Notes: generated by a model not told the origin, from the sequence alone. Shown: positions 16,866 through 27,057, counted from the stretch's first letter. The stretch is DNA of 64,000 nt from Flagellimonas sp. CMM7 (GCF_021390195.1 NZ_CP090003.1:2530001-2594000); one strand, 5' to 3'. Numbers and translations: made by a program.

Positions 16866-18446
16866 ATGCTCAAAAAACTTAGCCTTGGAATTACCTTTCT
16901 TGTTTTTTTATTCTCTTGTAGTTCTGAAGATTCATCAACGGAGAATACCAACCCACCTAATAATGAAGATCCAGTTGGAGAAACAGACACAACGGCTCCA
17001 TTGATTTCTATTATGGGTGTTGATGAGGCTATTGAAGTACTTACATCAATAGATATCTTAATTAGTGATAACTCTTCTAATGTTTCGACCAAAATCTTTA
17101 TAGATGATTTAGAGGTTTTTAGCTCTCAAGAAAAACAATTTTCTTATGAAATAGACCCATTTGATTTTCAAATAGGAGATAGAGTACTAAAAGTGGTTTC
17201 TGAGGATGATAGCGAAAATGAAACAACGGAAATGGTTTCTTTTACTCTTAATAAATTACTGTTTGGGCTCAGCGATTTACAGGGAAGACCTTTGAACGGC
17301 ACTATCGATTATTATTTAGCTTTAAATGCGATGGATGGAAGTTTAATTGCTTCACAAAAAATTGAATCTGATGAAGAGTCACTATTTTATGCTGATGATA
17401 ATTTTGAACGTCAAGATATCATCGCTACCTTGTTTTTGATTTTTTCCAATCCGAATACTGTTCCAAGAAGCTTTGTGTTATCATACGGAGATATTCCGGC
17501 AGGAACACGTACGTTGAATAATACTGAACTCATGACTTCTAGGAATCAACGTGTTTTAACAAGTAATTTCCAAATGGAAATGACAGATGCTGCTAGTGAC
17601 ACTAATTTTTTTATGAATGGAAAGGATTATGAACTTATTTCAGGTTTTAGCTTTGCAGAAGGTAATTTTAATGAATCTGGAAGGTATAACCCAAATAATT
17701 CTAGTTCTGTTTTTATTTATTCAAGCCCTGAGAATACTAATAGTATCGAAAGCTATAAATATTTATTTTTCAATGATTTAAATGAAAATACTACTATTTC
17801 TTTCAATGATTTTCAATCCATACAACAAACAGATGAGATAATAGTACCAGACGAAGTAACTGACTTTACTTTCCAGTTAAGAGCATTTGAAGATACAAAC
17901 GCATTTAATTCTGGTGAATTTAATACAGTACTTCGATTTAGTGGCAACAAAGAAGATATAAATGGAGTGATAAATATTCCCATGTTTGATGAATTTGCCC
18001 TTTACCAGCAAGAATACAATGCAAACTTGACAGAAAATATCGGATGGGTTAGTTTTTTATCAGGATTATCCACACCTCAAATTCCTAACTGGTCAGCTGA
18101 ATTACAAAATAGAGAGGTGATAACTTCTGGAAATTATGATTTCCTACAGACAATAGCGACGTTCACAGGCTTTGATCCTAATAATAGGATTACATGGATT
18201 TTCAATTCTGATAAGAAGGAAAGCTTTATTATGCCATTTGAAACTTTTGAGTTGCCAGATGAAATCAGCACTTTCCTTAATAACATTCAAATTAATATTG
18301 CCGATTATGGACAAATTACATTTTACAGAGCTGATTTATTTGAGTACGAACAAAAGTTTGATATTATAGAAGGGTTGTTCTCAGGCTTCCCTAGCCTAAA
18401 TGCCAAAGGAGATCAACAAGCATTGGGTTTTACTTTGATTAATTAA
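16866..18446 (+). CDS. Hypothetical lipoprotein with N-terminal Ig-like region
   Basis: A 526-residue protein with a lipoprotein signal peptide (lipobox LFSC near residue 18) followed by a Ser/Asn/Pro-rich linker. Residues 40-130 (TDTTAPLISIMG ... DRVLKVVSEDDSENET) look like an Ig-like 'change in direction' domain common in Bacteroidota surface lipoproteins. The remaining 390 residues are rich in Phe, Asn, Asp and Ser, look like a beta-sandwich and are not recognised. It is likely surface- or periplasm-facing. The gene is noticeably AT-rich and stands between the CPXCG gene and an MFS transporter, with no functional link visible. Confidence 0.75.
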   Translation: MLKKLSLGITFLVFLFSCSSEDSSTENTNPPNNEDPVGETDTTAPLISIMGVDEAIEVLTSIDILISDNSSNVSTKIFIDDLEVFSSQEKQFSYEIDPFDFQIGDRVLKVVSEDDSENETTEMVSFTLNKLLFGLSDLQGRPLNGTIDYYLALNAMDGSLIASQKIESDEESLFYADDNFERQDIIATLFLIFSNPNTVPRSFVLSYGDIPAGTRTLNNTELMTSRNQRVLTSNFQMEMTDAASDTNFFMNGKDYELISGFSFAEGNFNESGRYNPNNSSSVFIYSSPENTNSIESYKYLFFNDLNENTTISFNDFQSIQQTDEIIVPDEVTDFTFQLRAFEDTNAFNSGEFNTVLRFSGNKEDINGVINIPMFDEFALYQQEYNANLTENIGWVSFLSGLSTPQIPNWSAELQNREVITSGNYDFLQTIATFTGFDPNNRITWIFNSDKKESFIMPFETFELPDEISTFLNNIQINIADYGQITFYRADLFEYEQKFDIIEGLFSGFPSLNAKGDQQALGFTLIN

Positions 18447-18482
18447 TAACCATGACTCAAAATAAATCCATTGTTAGTATTA

Positions 18483-18514
18483 TTGTATTCGATTCGTAAT
18501 ATTTTCTACCTTTA
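18483..18514 (+). promoter_or_regulatory. Putative promoter of MFS transporter
   Basis: TTG at 18483-18485 and TACCTTTA at 18507-18514 with a 21-base spacer resemble the Bacteroidota TTG/TAnnTTTG pair, with the last base deviating. The start codon is 26 bases downstream. Confidence 0.38.
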
Positions 18515-18539
18515 AATACAACCGATTCCAGTTTTACTT

Positions 18540-19871
18540 ATGAAGCTTTCAAAACTGATAGCACCTAAAATTTTCCCGATTTTACTAGTAAATTTTATCG
18601 GTATTTTAGGATATAGTATTGTAATTCCAATTCTCATTTTCATAGTAACGGATATGGGAGGGAATGGTTTTATATATGGTATTTTAGGAGCTACATACCC
18701 ATTCTTTCAATTCATTGGAGCTCCTATTTTAGGAAGGCTTTCGGATAAAATTGGGAGAAAAAAGGTGTTGGTTATCAGTCAGTTGGGAACATTCATTGCC
18801 TGGACGCTTTTTTTATTGGCCTTTATCCTTCCAGAAACAGAGCTTTGGACTCAAAATACAACGCTTACCGGGAGTTACGCGATGACTTTGCCTTTAATCA
18901 TTATTTTTTTAGCTCGAATTTTTGACGGTTTTACCGGAGGTAATGTATCAGTAGCCAATGCATATTTATCCGATATTTCTACTGATGAGGATAGAAATTC
19001 GAATTTTGGAAAGATGGGAGCTTCCACAAGCTTGGGTTTTGTATTGGGACCGGCTTTTGCAGGAGTCTTGGCTTCGACCATCTTGGGAGAAATATTACCG
19101 CTAATATTGGCCGCATTAATTTCTCTTGTTGCGATTTTTGTTATTAATACGCAATTAAAAGAGAGTGTACCTTGTGTAGTAAATACAGGGAAGATTCGCC
19201 TACGTTCTTTGCGGAGATTTTTTCAGGTAGAGCATAAGAATTGTTATCAAGAAGGTGAATTGCAGGCCAATCCCGAAAAAACGGGATTAAAAAGAATTTT
19301 GAAAGAACCAGGTATTCCGCTTCTATACATGGTCTATTTTTTAACCTTTTTAGGATTTAGTCTCTTTTATGCTGGCCTACCTATATATGCCAATACCATC
19401 TTAGATTGGTCATCATCGGAACTGGGTATTTTCCTTGCTTATTCCAGTCTTATTATGATTGTAGTACAAGGCCCCGTTCTGACCAGATTACAAGGGAAAA
19501 TAACCAATGAAAGACTAATACTTGTTGGATCTTTCATTTTAGCATCTTCATTTTTACTTTTGTCCTTTAAAAGTTTGATAATCATTTATTTGGCCAATAC
19601 ACTATTATCCATAGGGAACGGTTTAATGTGGCCAAGTTTTATGGCGTTATTGTCCAGAACCGGAAGCTCTAAGATGCAGGGAGCCATACAGGGTTATGGT
19701 AATAGTATGGGCAGCATTGCTAGTATGTTTGGTCTTATTTTAGGAGGTGTTTTGTTTGAGTTCTTAGCAACTACTGTTTTTGCTATTGGCGGAATAATCT
19801 TTTTGATTATCACAATATTGATGGGTTTCAATTTTATGCAAGGAAAGAAGCGGGTGCAACTAGCTACCTAA
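18540..19871 (+). CDS. MFS transporter, TetA-like drug efflux family
   Basis: A 443-residue protein with about twelve membrane segments. The motif between helices 2 and 3 is GRLSDKIGRKKVL, the classic MFS motif A (GxLaDrxGrkxx). GASTSLGFVLGPAFAGVLA in helix 5 resembles motif C of drug/proton antiporters. The central cytoplasmic loop (about residues 215-260) is longer and more basic than usual and contains two Cys residues. It probably exports a small molecule using the proton gradient; tetracycline itself is not proven. Confidence 0.85.
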   Translation: MKLSKLIAPKIFPILLVNFIGILGYSIVIPILIFIVTDMGGNGFIYGILGATYPFFQFIGAPILGRLSDKIGRKKVLVISQLGTFIAWTLFLLAFILPETELWTQNTTLTGSYAMTLPLIIIFLARIFDGFTGGNVSVANAYLSDISTDEDRNSNFGKMGASTSLGFVLGPAFAGVLASTILGEILPLILAALISLVAIFVINTQLKESVPCVVNTGKIRLRSLRRFFQVEHKNCYQEGELQANPEKTGLKRILKEPGIPLLYMVYFLTFLGFSLFYAGLPIYANTILDWSSSELGIFLAYSSLIMIVVQGPVLTRLQGKITNERLILVGSFILASSFLLLSFKSLIIIYLANTLLSIGNGLMWPSFMALLSRTGSSKMQGAIQGYGNSMGSIASMFGLILGGVLFEFLATTVFAIGGIIFLIITILMGFNFMQGKKRVQLAT

Positions 19872-19934
19872 GGTTATTAAAACTCTATTTGAAAGTTCAG
19901 AAAAACATATATCTAACATATACCAAATTCTACA

Positions 19935-19958
19935 AAAAACTCAAATAGGAGTTTTTGT
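19935..19958 (+). terminator. Probable terminator after MFS gene
   Basis: AAAAACTC and GAGTTTTT form an eight-base stem with a six-base loop. The T run is part of the stem, so strength is moderate. Confidence 0.5.
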
Positions 19959-20021
19959 ATGCTTATCTTTAATTTTCAAGGTTGTCTTGTTCAGTCAGTA
20001 TCTTCTTAATCCAATCCTTTA

Positions 20022-20855
20022 ATGACCTTAAATCTTATCGTCATCCTTTTTTTAGTAGGTCTTGCAAATGGTTTTTATTCTGGATTAATGGGGACGGGAG
20101 GCAATGTTATCCTTATTCCGGCGTTGGATCTGGTTCTGGCGCCATTGGGTATTTCAGAGCCTGAATTGGTTAAATTTATAATCGCACATTCTCTTTTTAT
20201 AACCATATTCAATGGATTCGCCGTGAGCTATAAGCAATATAGAATAGGCAATTTTTATCTTAAGGAAGTTCTGCTCATTGGTATTCCGGCAGTTTTGGCC
20301 GGTTATATGATGTCCGAAATAGTTAAGGCTTCTCATTGGTACGATAAAATCTATTTTGACATACTCTTTTTAGTTATGGTCTCTCTTGTGGCAATTAGGT
20401 TTTTATTCTTTCGCACAAATAATACGGTTTCTAATAGACAGGAAAAACTCCAAAATGGGAAACTAATGCACTATATGCTTGGTTTGTTTACGGGAGTGAC
20501 CACAGCACTTTCTGGTTTTGGTGGTGGCATTGTTATAATTCCTAGCCTAACAGATGTTTTTGGAGTCCAAATACGCAAAGCAAGCTCTATTTCTATTGGA
20601 GTGGTAATGTTATTGGCAATTGGGGTAACTGCCAGCTATATAAGTTTTGATACCTCAGAACAAATACAACAAGTATTACCTAATCAGTTTGGTTACATTT
20701 CCATGAGTTTGGTATTGCCTATATTGTTGGGTGTGTTTTTGGCAGCACCGTTTGGTGTAAAAATGGCCCATAGAACCAAACCTGCACTATTACGACTCAT
20801 TTTTGGTGGAGTAATGGTTTTAATAATAGCCAAAACCATTTTTGGATTTATTTGA
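20022..20855 (+). CDS. TauE/SafE family sulfite/organosulfonate exporter-like permease
   Basis: A 277-residue membrane protein with about eight hydrophobic segments and the family's internal duplication. GLANGFYSGLMGTGGNVILIPAL opens the first half, and GLFTGVTTALSGFGGGIVIIPSL the second. Members move sulfite, sulfoacetate or related anions; the substrate is not readable. It converges on the PUL end with only 19 bases between stops. It may be relevant that the PUL on the other strand releases sulfate, but there is no direct evidence of a link. Confidence 0.88.
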   Translation: MTLNLIVILFLVGLANGFYSGLMGTGGNVILIPALDLVLAPLGISEPELVKFIIAHSLFITIFNGFAVSYKQYRIGNFYLKEVLLIGIPAVLAGYMMSEIVKASHWYDKIYFDILFLVMVSLVAIRFLFFRTNNTVSNRQEKLQNGKLMHYMLGLFTGVTTALSGFGGGIVIIPSLTDVFGVQIRKASSISIGVVMLLAIGVTASYISFDTSEQIQQVLPNQFGYISMSLVLPILLGVFLAAPFGVKMAHRTKPALLRLIFGGVMVLIIAKTIFGFI

Positions 20856-20874
20856 TTTCCCGAAATCTAGCTGT

Positions 20875-21717
20875 CTATTTATCAATAAACTCAAGTTTTG
20901 CAAGTACAGGAAGGTGGTCAGAAGGGTATCTGTAATTTTTAGAATCACTTAAAATGCCGCTTTTAAGCACTTTGAGCGTATTCCCGGAAACAAAGACATA
21001 ATCTATTCTTCGGGTTACTGGTTGTGTAAAATGAAACCCATTAAAAGTTCCTTCGGGGCCATAGGCATTATCGGCGGCCAAAATATGTGCATCATCCAAA
21101 ACTTCTTCAAGTAATTGAATGCCTTTTGCATCGCTTTCCAAATTAAAATCACCCATAACAATTACAGGAAATTTCTTTTTATTCAACTCTTTAATTTTGT
21201 TTAAAATTAACTGTGAGCTTTTGGTTTTGGCCTCTTTTCCAACATGATCAAAATGCGCGTTGAAAACATAAAATTGTTTCTCCGTCCCATTTATTTTGAA
21301 CAAACCGTAGGTACATATTCTTGGCAATGCGGCATCCCATCCCCTAGAAGGTTTTTCTGGTGTTGTGGATAACCAAAAGGTGTTCTCTTCCAATAGCGAA
21401 TACAGTTCTTTATTATAGAAAATCGCTGTAAACTCACCTTTTTCATTCCCATCGTCTCGACCAATTCCGAAAAATGAATAATCGGTTAAACCTTGATCGA
21501 TGTCCTTCAATTGATGAATCAATCCTTCTTGGGTTCCAAAAACCCCTGGAGCATAAAAGTTGAGTTGCGAAATAAGAAAGTCTTTTCGGTGCTCCCAACT
21601 GTTTAGACCATCCTTAGGGTTGTCATATCTAATATTATAGGACATAACATCTAAACGTTGTGCATACATCGTTGAAGTGCCAAGTGCCAAAATGGCCAAT
21701 AGAATCTTATTTTTCAT
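20875..21717 (-). CDS. Secreted endonuclease/exonuclease/phosphatase (EEP) family hydrolase
   Basis: A 280-residue protein with a signal peptide (MKNKILLAILALGTSTMYAQ), so periplasmic or secreted. All catalytic blocks of the EEP fold are present: SYNIRYDNP (Asn28), GTQEGL (metal-binding Glu64), NAHFDHVG, VMGDFNLES, RRIDYVFVSG and YPSDHLPV. The family is metal-dependent and cleaves phosphodiesters or phosphomonoesters, including DNA, inositol phosphates and phospholipid head groups. It is the last gene of the PUL; its ATG overlaps the sulfatase stop (ATGA). This suggests it acts on the same substrate as the other enzymes, possibly removing a phosphate-linked decoration (inference). Confidence 0.88.
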   Translation of the reverse strand: MKNKILLAILALGTSTMYAQRLDVMSYNIRYDNPKDGLNSWEHRKDFLISQLNFYAPGVFGTQEGLIHQLKDIDQGLTDYSFFGIGRDDGNEKGEFTAIFYNKELYSLLEENTFWLSTTPEKPSRGWDAALPRICTYGLFKINGTEKQFYVFNAHFDHVGKEAKTKSSQLILNKIKELNKKKFPVIVMGDFNLESDAKGIQLLEEVLDDAHILAADNAYGPEGTFNGFHFTQPVTRRIDYVFVSGNTLKVLKSGILSDSKNYRYPSDHLPVLAKLEFIDK

Positions 21718-23342
21718 TTGATCGGAATACCTCTTAATTTTTTAAAAGCTTTATCGGCAACATCCACTTCTGCTTTTGTTGCAGTTTCAAACTCCTTTTC
21801 GGTTACTAAATAGTGCTCTTGTATACTGTCCAGCTTCTGATGCATTTTAGTAATGATGTCTTTGTACCCTTGGTCATCAATAGCATTGTACAGCTCTTTT
21901 GGGTCCTTTTTCAAATCGTAAAATTCCCAAGCATCAATATCGTCATAAAAATGGATTAATTTATAGCGTTTGGTGCGTATTCCATATTGTTTTTTTACCA
22001 TATGAAAAGCTGGAAAATCATAATAGTGGTAATAAATAACCTCTTTAAAATCAGTTGCTGTCCCATCCAACAATGTTTTGAATGATTGGCCTTGCATTTT
22101 TTTGGTATACTGTGTTCCACCAGTCAAATCCAATAGAGTAGGGGCAAAATCCAAATTTTGGACCATAGCATCCGTAATGGTTCCTGGTTTTATTTTTCCT
22201 GGTAGTTGGGCCAATAATGGCATCCTTAGAGATTCTTCGTACATAAAACGTTTATCAAACCAACCATGTTCACCTAAATAAAAACCTTGATCGGAAGTAT
22301 AAATCACTAATGTATTTTGATCCAATCCAGTTTTCTCTAAATAATCTAAAACTTCACCTACACCTTCATCAACACCTGCTATAGTTGCCAAATAATCTTG
22401 TAGATAACGCTGCCCTTTCCATATGGCAAGCTCCTTGCCATGATGATTAGCATTATGAAACGCGTTGTTTTTGGGCAAATAGGCATTATCCCATCTTTTT
22501 CGTTGTTCTGTGCTCATTCGTTCAAAATCCTTTGTCCATGGATTGTGAGCTAGTTCTGTACTGCCATATCCAATACTCATTTTTAGATCATGTCCCTCAT
22601 ACATATCTTCATAAATCGTTTGCTTTTGCTCTTTCGCCGCTTGTTGATTTTCAAAATGCTTAAAATACGTGTTAGGAAGTGGAAATTGAATGGAATCATA
22701 TAAATTGGCGTGCCGTAATGCAGGCATCCAATTGCGGTGCGGAGCCTTATGATGCACCATTAAAAAAAATGGTTGGGTAGTATCTTGGTTTCGTTTTAAC
22801 CAATCTAACCCTTTTTTGGTTATAATATCAGTTACGTAGCCTTCGACTACAGTGGTGTCGCTTCCTTTTATAAACTCTGGATTGTAGTAATTTCCTTGAT
22901 CATTAAGAATATCCCAATAATCAAAGCCTTGAGGTTTTCCGTGCAAATGCCATTTTCCAACAATGGCGGTTTTATACCTTAGCTCTTGTAAATATTTGGG
23001 CAAAGTAGCCTGATTCCCATCAAAACGATCTCCGTTCATTCTAAAACCGTTGATATGACTGTGTTTTCCTGTTAAAATAACAGCCCTACTAGGACCGCAT
23101 ATGGAATTCGTGCAGAAAGCGTTTTTAAACAGAATCCCATTTTGAGCTAACCTGTCTATATTTGGTGTTGGGGCAAGTTTACTTAATTCATGGCCGTAAG
23201 CACTTATAGCTTGGACTCCATGATCATCGGACATGATAAAAATAATGTTTGGAGGTTTGATTTGTTCGACGATGTCGCTTTCTTTTTTCTTGCACGTCAT
23301 TATGAGAAAAAATAAACAAACGACACCTAACCTCCAATTCAT
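21714..23342 (-). CDS. Family S1 sulfatase (formylglycine-dependent), lipoprotein
   Basis: The start was chosen at 23342, giving 542 residues with a lipoprotein-type leader (LFFLIMTC, Cys17); the upstream ATG at 23381 lies inside the GH3 gene and would add 13 residues without signal character. CGPSR at residues 82-86 is the S1 sulfatase motif in which Cys82 is oxidised to formylglycine. MSDDHG supplies the metal-binding Asp residues, and GKWHLHG, APHRNW and YTSDQGFYLGEHGWFDKR are further active-site blocks. The protein hydrolyses sulfate esters on a glycan at the cell surface. It starts 5 bases after GH3 and overlaps the EEP gene by four bases. No maturase gene is in the window. Confidence 0.92.
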   Translation of the reverse strand: MNWRLGVVCLFFLIMTCKKKESDIVEQIKPPNIIFIMSDDHGVQAISAYGHELSKLAPTPNIDRLAQNGILFKNAFCTNSICGPSRAVILTGKHSHINGFRMNGDRFDGNQATLPKYLQELRYKTAIVGKWHLHGKPQGFDYWDILNDQGNYYNPEFIKGSDTTVVEGYVTDIITKKGLDWLKRNQDTTQPFFLMVHHKAPHRNWMPALRHANLYDSIQFPLPNTYFKHFENQQAAKEQKQTIYEDMYEGHDLKMSIGYGSTELAHNPWTKDFERMSTEQRKRWDNAYLPKNNAFHNANHHGKELAIWKGQRYLQDYLATIAGVDEGVGEVLDYLEKTGLDQNTLVIYTSDQGFYLGEHGWFDKRFMYEESLRMPLLAQLPGKIKPGTITDAMVQNLDFAPTLLDLTGGTQYTKKMQGQSFKTLLDGTATDFKEVIYYHYYDFPAFHMVKKQYGIRTKRYKLIHFYDDIDAWEFYDLKKDPKELYNAIDDQGYKDIITKMHQKLDSIQEHYLVTEKEFETATKAEVDVADKAFKKLRGIPIK

Positions 23343-23347
23343 TTTAA

Positions 23348-25621
23348 TTAGTTTAGGGTGAATGACTGTTTTAAGTTGCAATTGGAATCAGTTCCCATGA
23401 AAACCTCAAATTCACCAGGTTCTGCAACAAATTCCATTGAGCTATTATAAAATTTTAAATCATCAGGTGAGAGTTGGATGGTGACCGTTTTCTGCTCTCC
23501 TTTTTTCAGGAATACCTTTTTAAAACCTTTTAATTGCCTTATGGGAGGGGTAATGCTACGTACTACATCCCTTATATAGAGCTGCACCACCTCTTCACCA
23601 TCGTAGTTACCTGTATTTGTTAGTGTGATACTTGCATTTATGGTTTCGCCTTGGTTGATTTTAGTCTTGTCCAAAGTCAAATTCGAATATTTAAATGCGG
23701 TATAACTAAGACCATAACCAAACGAAAGCAAAGGTGCGTTGGGAGAATCCAAATAATTGGATTTGAATTTCTCAAATTTTTGGGATGCTGGTCTACCCGT
23801 ATTTTTCACACTATGGTAAATCGGTATTTGCCCTACATTTCTGGGCCATGTTGCCGTAAGTTTTCCAGAAGGGTTATAATTACCAAAGACAACATCGGCA
23901 ACTGCATTTCCCGCTTCCACTCCAGGGTGCCAAACTTGTAAAATGGCAACTGGCAAGTCAAATTCTTCGGGAATAGTCAATGGACGACCACTCATGAGTA
24001 CTAACGCAACAGGCTTGCCTGTGTCAACCAATGCCCTGATTAGCTTTTTCTGACTTTCTGGAATGGAAATATCAGTTCTACTGGCTGCTTCCCCACTCAT
24101 TTCTGTTGCCTCACCTACTACAGCCACTATCACATCAGATTTGTTAGCTGCAATCAATGCATCTTTAAGAAGTTTTTCTGGGGATTTTGGGTCAATTTCA
24201 ATTCTTGGGCCAAATACATTGACCTTTTTTGCAAATTCGTTATTATCAGAAATATTTGCCCCTTTTGCAATACTGATATCTGCTGTTGGAGCTACGTTTT
24301 TAAATCCTTCTACGATGGTCACCGCTAAATCAGAATCCCCCGTAGGAGCCCATGTACCTAACATATTTTTTCTGCTATCTGCTAAAGGACCAACTAATGC
24401 TATTTTGCTATTTTTTTTAAGCGGTAAAATATCATTATGGTTTTTCAACAATACAAAAGATCTAGCGGCCACTTGTCTTGCAGTTTGGCGATGCTCTTTT
24501 GTTAGAATAGTTTCTTTGGGGCGGTTACTATCCAAATATCGATAAGGATCATCAAACAATCCTAATTTGTATTTGGCCTCTAAAACTCTTTTACAAGCGG
24601 TTGTTATTTCAGCTTCTGTTACTTTGCCTTCGGCAATGGATTTGTTTAACGTGCTAAGAAAACCTTCCCCAACCATATCCATGTCCAAGCCTGCTTTTAG
24701 CGCTAAAGCAGATACGGATTGTAAATCTCCAAGACCATGAGCTATCATTTCATTAACAGAAGTATAGTCGGATACCACAAAACCGGTAAAACCCCATTGG
24801 TTTCGCAACACATCATTTAACAGCCATTTGTTTCCCGTGGCGGGAACTCCATCAATATCATTGAAGGATGTCATTACACTAAAAACACCGGCTTCAACAG
24901 CTGCTTTATAAGGAGGTAAGTATTGGTTGAACATTTTAATTCTACCCATATCAACAGTGTGGTAGTCGCGTCCTGCTTCTGGTGCGCCGTAAAGTGCAAA
25001 ATGCTTTACACAGGCCAACATGGTATTGGCAACAGAGATATCTTCTCCTTGGTATCCTTTTACCATAGCTTTCGCTATAGCAGAACCGAGGTAGGGGTCT
25101 TCTCCAGCACCCTCGGCAATACGTCCCCAGCGAGGATCTCTGGCAACATCCACCATTGGTGAAAAATTCCAATTAATACCATCAGCGGTAGCTTCAATGG
25201 CAGCGATACGAGCTGTTTTTTGGATTAACTCCATGTCCCAACTGCATGATGTGCCCAAAGGTATAGGGAAAGTGGTTTTATAGCCATGTATTACATCAGA
25301 GCCAATGAGTAAGGGGATTTTAAGACGACTATGATTTACGGCCATTTGTTGAGCAATACGTATTCTATCTGGACCAGATACCCCAAATAAGCCTCCAACT
25401 TGACCTGCTTTTATTTTTTGTTCAACGTTTTTACTTACCACAGCACCCGTTGCGACACCTCCACCAGGTGTAAGTAAATTTAATTGCCCAATTTTTTCAT
25501 CCAATGTCATTTTATCCAATAAGGCTTCAATATATTGGATTTTTCCATCAGTTTGTCCGTACGAAAAAACAGTTATGTTGAAATAAAAGATAATACTAGT
25601 AATGATACTTCTTGTGTTCAT
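23348..25621 (-). CDS. Glycoside hydrolase family 3 beta-glucosidase
   Basis: A 757-residue secreted enzyme with a signal peptide (IITSIIFYFNITVFSYGQ). The order of domains is the N-terminal TIM-barrel, the alpha/beta sandwich and a C-terminal fibronectin type III-like domain. GFVVSDYTSVNEM places the catalytic nucleophile at Asp285, and KHFALYG (206-212) and GRIAEGAGEDPYLG are substrate-binding blocks. The family removes terminal beta-glucose; in Bacteroides a GH3 next to GH144 genes acts on beta-1,2-gluco-oligosaccharides, which fits this neighbourhood. It lies 53 bases after the second GH144-like gene. Confidence 0.93.
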   Translation of the reverse strand: MNTRSIITSIIFYFNITVFSYGQTDGKIQYIEALLDKMTLDEKIGQLNLLTPGGGVATGAVVSKNVEQKIKAGQVGGLFGVSGPDRIRIAQQMAVNHSRLKIPLLIGSDVIHGYKTTFPIPLGTSCSWDMELIQKTARIAAIEATADGINWNFSPMVDVARDPRWGRIAEGAGEDPYLGSAIAKAMVKGYQGEDISVANTMLACVKHFALYGAPEAGRDYHTVDMGRIKMFNQYLPPYKAAVEAGVFSVMTSFNDIDGVPATGNKWLLNDVLRNQWGFTGFVVSDYTSVNEMIAHGLGDLQSVSALALKAGLDMDMVGEGFLSTLNKSIAEGKVTEAEITTACKRVLEAKYKLGLFDDPYRYLDSNRPKETILTKEHRQTARQVAARSFVLLKNHNDILPLKKNSKIALVGPLADSRKNMLGTWAPTGDSDLAVTIVEGFKNVAPTADISIAKGANISDNNEFAKKVNVFGPRIEIDPKSPEKLLKDALIAANKSDVIVAVVGEATEMSGEAASRTDISIPESQKKLIRALVDTGKPVALVLMSGRPLTIPEEFDLPVAILQVWHPGVEAGNAVADVVFGNYNPSGKLTATWPRNVGQIPIYHSVKNTGRPASQKFEKFKSNYLDSPNAPLLSFGYGLSYTAFKYSNLTLDKTKINQGETINASITLTNTGNYDGEEVVQLYIRDVVRSITPPIRQLKGFKKVFLKKGEQKTVTIQLSPDDLKFYNSSMEFVAEPGEFEVFMGTDSNCNLKQSFTLN

Positions 25622-25674
25622 TTATGAAGTTTTGAGGATACTCCTTTTGATTTTTTAAAAGCTGATAGGATTAA

Positions 25675-27057
25675 TTACTGTGTTGAAAAGCCCAACTTGT
25701 CCAGACCATTCTGAACATCTTCATTTTGCATAAATAGGTCCCATAAAAGCTCCGTTCTATAATTTTCTATCATGATGATAATAGGTCCTTGATCAATGGC
25801 CAAGTATGCCTCAGCTACCCAATCATTATATTCCGGGCTAAATGCATCATAAAACCCGGCTGGCCCTAAAAGCTTTTCTTTTTTACTATAAAAATGATGT
25901 AGTGCCTTTAAGGATTCTGTTGGGGTATAGGGTATGGAACTAATAGCTGCAGTTGGGGAGATTATACCAGTGTCATTTGTAGGGTGGTGAGCATTATAAC
26001 CCAAACCGCCATCAGTGTTTCGTGTATAACTTGCGGTAAGTCCCCAACAATCTTCACCATAACCTTTGAAATTCTTTGGGTTTTCAACACAGTAGCTGTA
26101 GTTAATTTTAGAATGATTTACATTGACATCCCAATAGTTTACATAATCATCTGTGAGGTTTTTCGGATTTAAACCTAGATATGAATAGTGGGCCCAAAAT
26201 AATGGACCACCAAACTCATTTGAACCGGCATGTCTTACCAATAGGGGAAATCCATATTTGTTGTTAGGATAAGTAATGTTTCCGTTGGAAGCCCATCCAT
26301 TTGTATAAACTTCTTTTGCAATACTATGGTCTGGTGAAGCTGCTGCAAGAACATAAGCAATTAGAACTTCGTTATATCCTTTAAGTTCCAGGTTTATGGC
26401 AAAGCCTAGATTTGGACTCCAATGCCAATACAGTGCATCGTTGTTTTGAGTATACCAATCCCATTCAACACCTTTCCAAAGATCATCTGCTTTTTGTGCT
26501 AGAACTTTTTCTTCATCTGTTCCGTTTTTCAAATATTCCTTGATACAGATTAAGCCTTGGGTCAAAAATGCGGTCTCAACAAGATCTCCCCCGTTATCGT
26601 TTGGACTAAAAGGAATTACTGAGCCGTTGGAACCATTTATCCAATGCGGCCAAGCCCCATGAAACCGATCTGTCGTTTCTAGAAAGTCTAGAAGAGTAGT
26701 TAATCGTTCAATACCCTCACTTCTTGTAATAAAACCTCTTTCAATACCCACTACAATTGCCATGAGTCCAAATCCTGTACCTCCTGAGGTAACTATTTGA
26801 GCATCTCTAGTTGGGTCATTTGGATGATATCTTTCTTTAGCCCCTCCTGAATTACTTTCTGCAAAATCCCAGAAATATTTGAAGGTTTCCTTTTGGGTTA
26901 GTGTCAATAATTCTTCATCTGAGATCTGAGGTACTTCATCAGGTACTTCACTGGTACCATCATCTGGGAATTCGGGAGGAGTGTAGGTATAATCATCCTT
27001 GCCACATGAAAGAAGCAGACAACTTATTAAAATAAAAAGGGAAAGTCTATTCATCAA
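25675..27057 (-). CDS. GH144-like glucoamylase-domain (PF10091) lipoprotein, copy 2
   Basis: A 460-residue lipoprotein (lipobox LLSC near residue 18) followed by a Pro/Asp linker and a complete (alpha/alpha)6-barrel 'glycoamylase' domain. Signature blocks are KETFKYFWDFAESNSGG, TSGGTGFGLMAIVVG, FHGAWPHWING, GGDLVETAFLTQGL, YWHWSPN, FWAHYSYLG, ISPTAAISSIPY and IDQGPIIIMIENYRTELLW. The GH144 reference enzymes are endo-beta-1,2-glucanases. The 5' end overlaps the preceding paralogue by 11 bases. The copies share nearly every block but differ in loops, suggesting a split of roles such as endo- versus exo-action. Confidence 0.88.
   Translation of the reverse strand: MMNRLSLFILISCLLLSCGKDDYTYTPPEFPDDGTSEVPDEVPQISDEELLTLTQKETFKYFWDFAESNSGGAKERYHPNDPTRDAQIVTSGGTGFGLMAIVVGIERGFITRSEGIERLTTLLDFLETTDRFHGAWPHWINGSNGSVIPFSPNDNGGDLVETAFLTQGLICIKEYLKNGTDEEKVLAQKADDLWKGVEWDWYTQNNDALYWHWSPNLGFAINLELKGYNEVLIAYVLAAASPDHSIAKEVYTNGWASNGNITYPNNKYGFPLLVRHAGSNEFGGPLFWAHYSYLGLNPKNLTDDYVNYWDVNVNHSKINYSYCVENPKNFKGYGEDCWGLTASYTRNTDGGLGYNAHHPTNDTGIISPTAAISSIPYTPTESLKALHHFYSKKEKLLGPAGFYDAFSPEYNDWVAEAYLAIDQGPIIIMIENYRTELLWDLFMQNEDVQNGLDKLGFSTQ

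Noticed and set aside
18540..19871. MFS gene as a dedicated tetracycline resistance gene
   Set aside because: Motif A and a motif C-like segment only show a drug/proton antiporter-like MFS protein; no regulator is adjacent, and specificity cannot be read from the sequence.
20854..20867. Small hairpin GATTT-CCCG-AAATC between the convergent TauE and EEP genes
   Set aside because: Only five base pairs and no poly-T tract on either strand; not convincing as a terminator.
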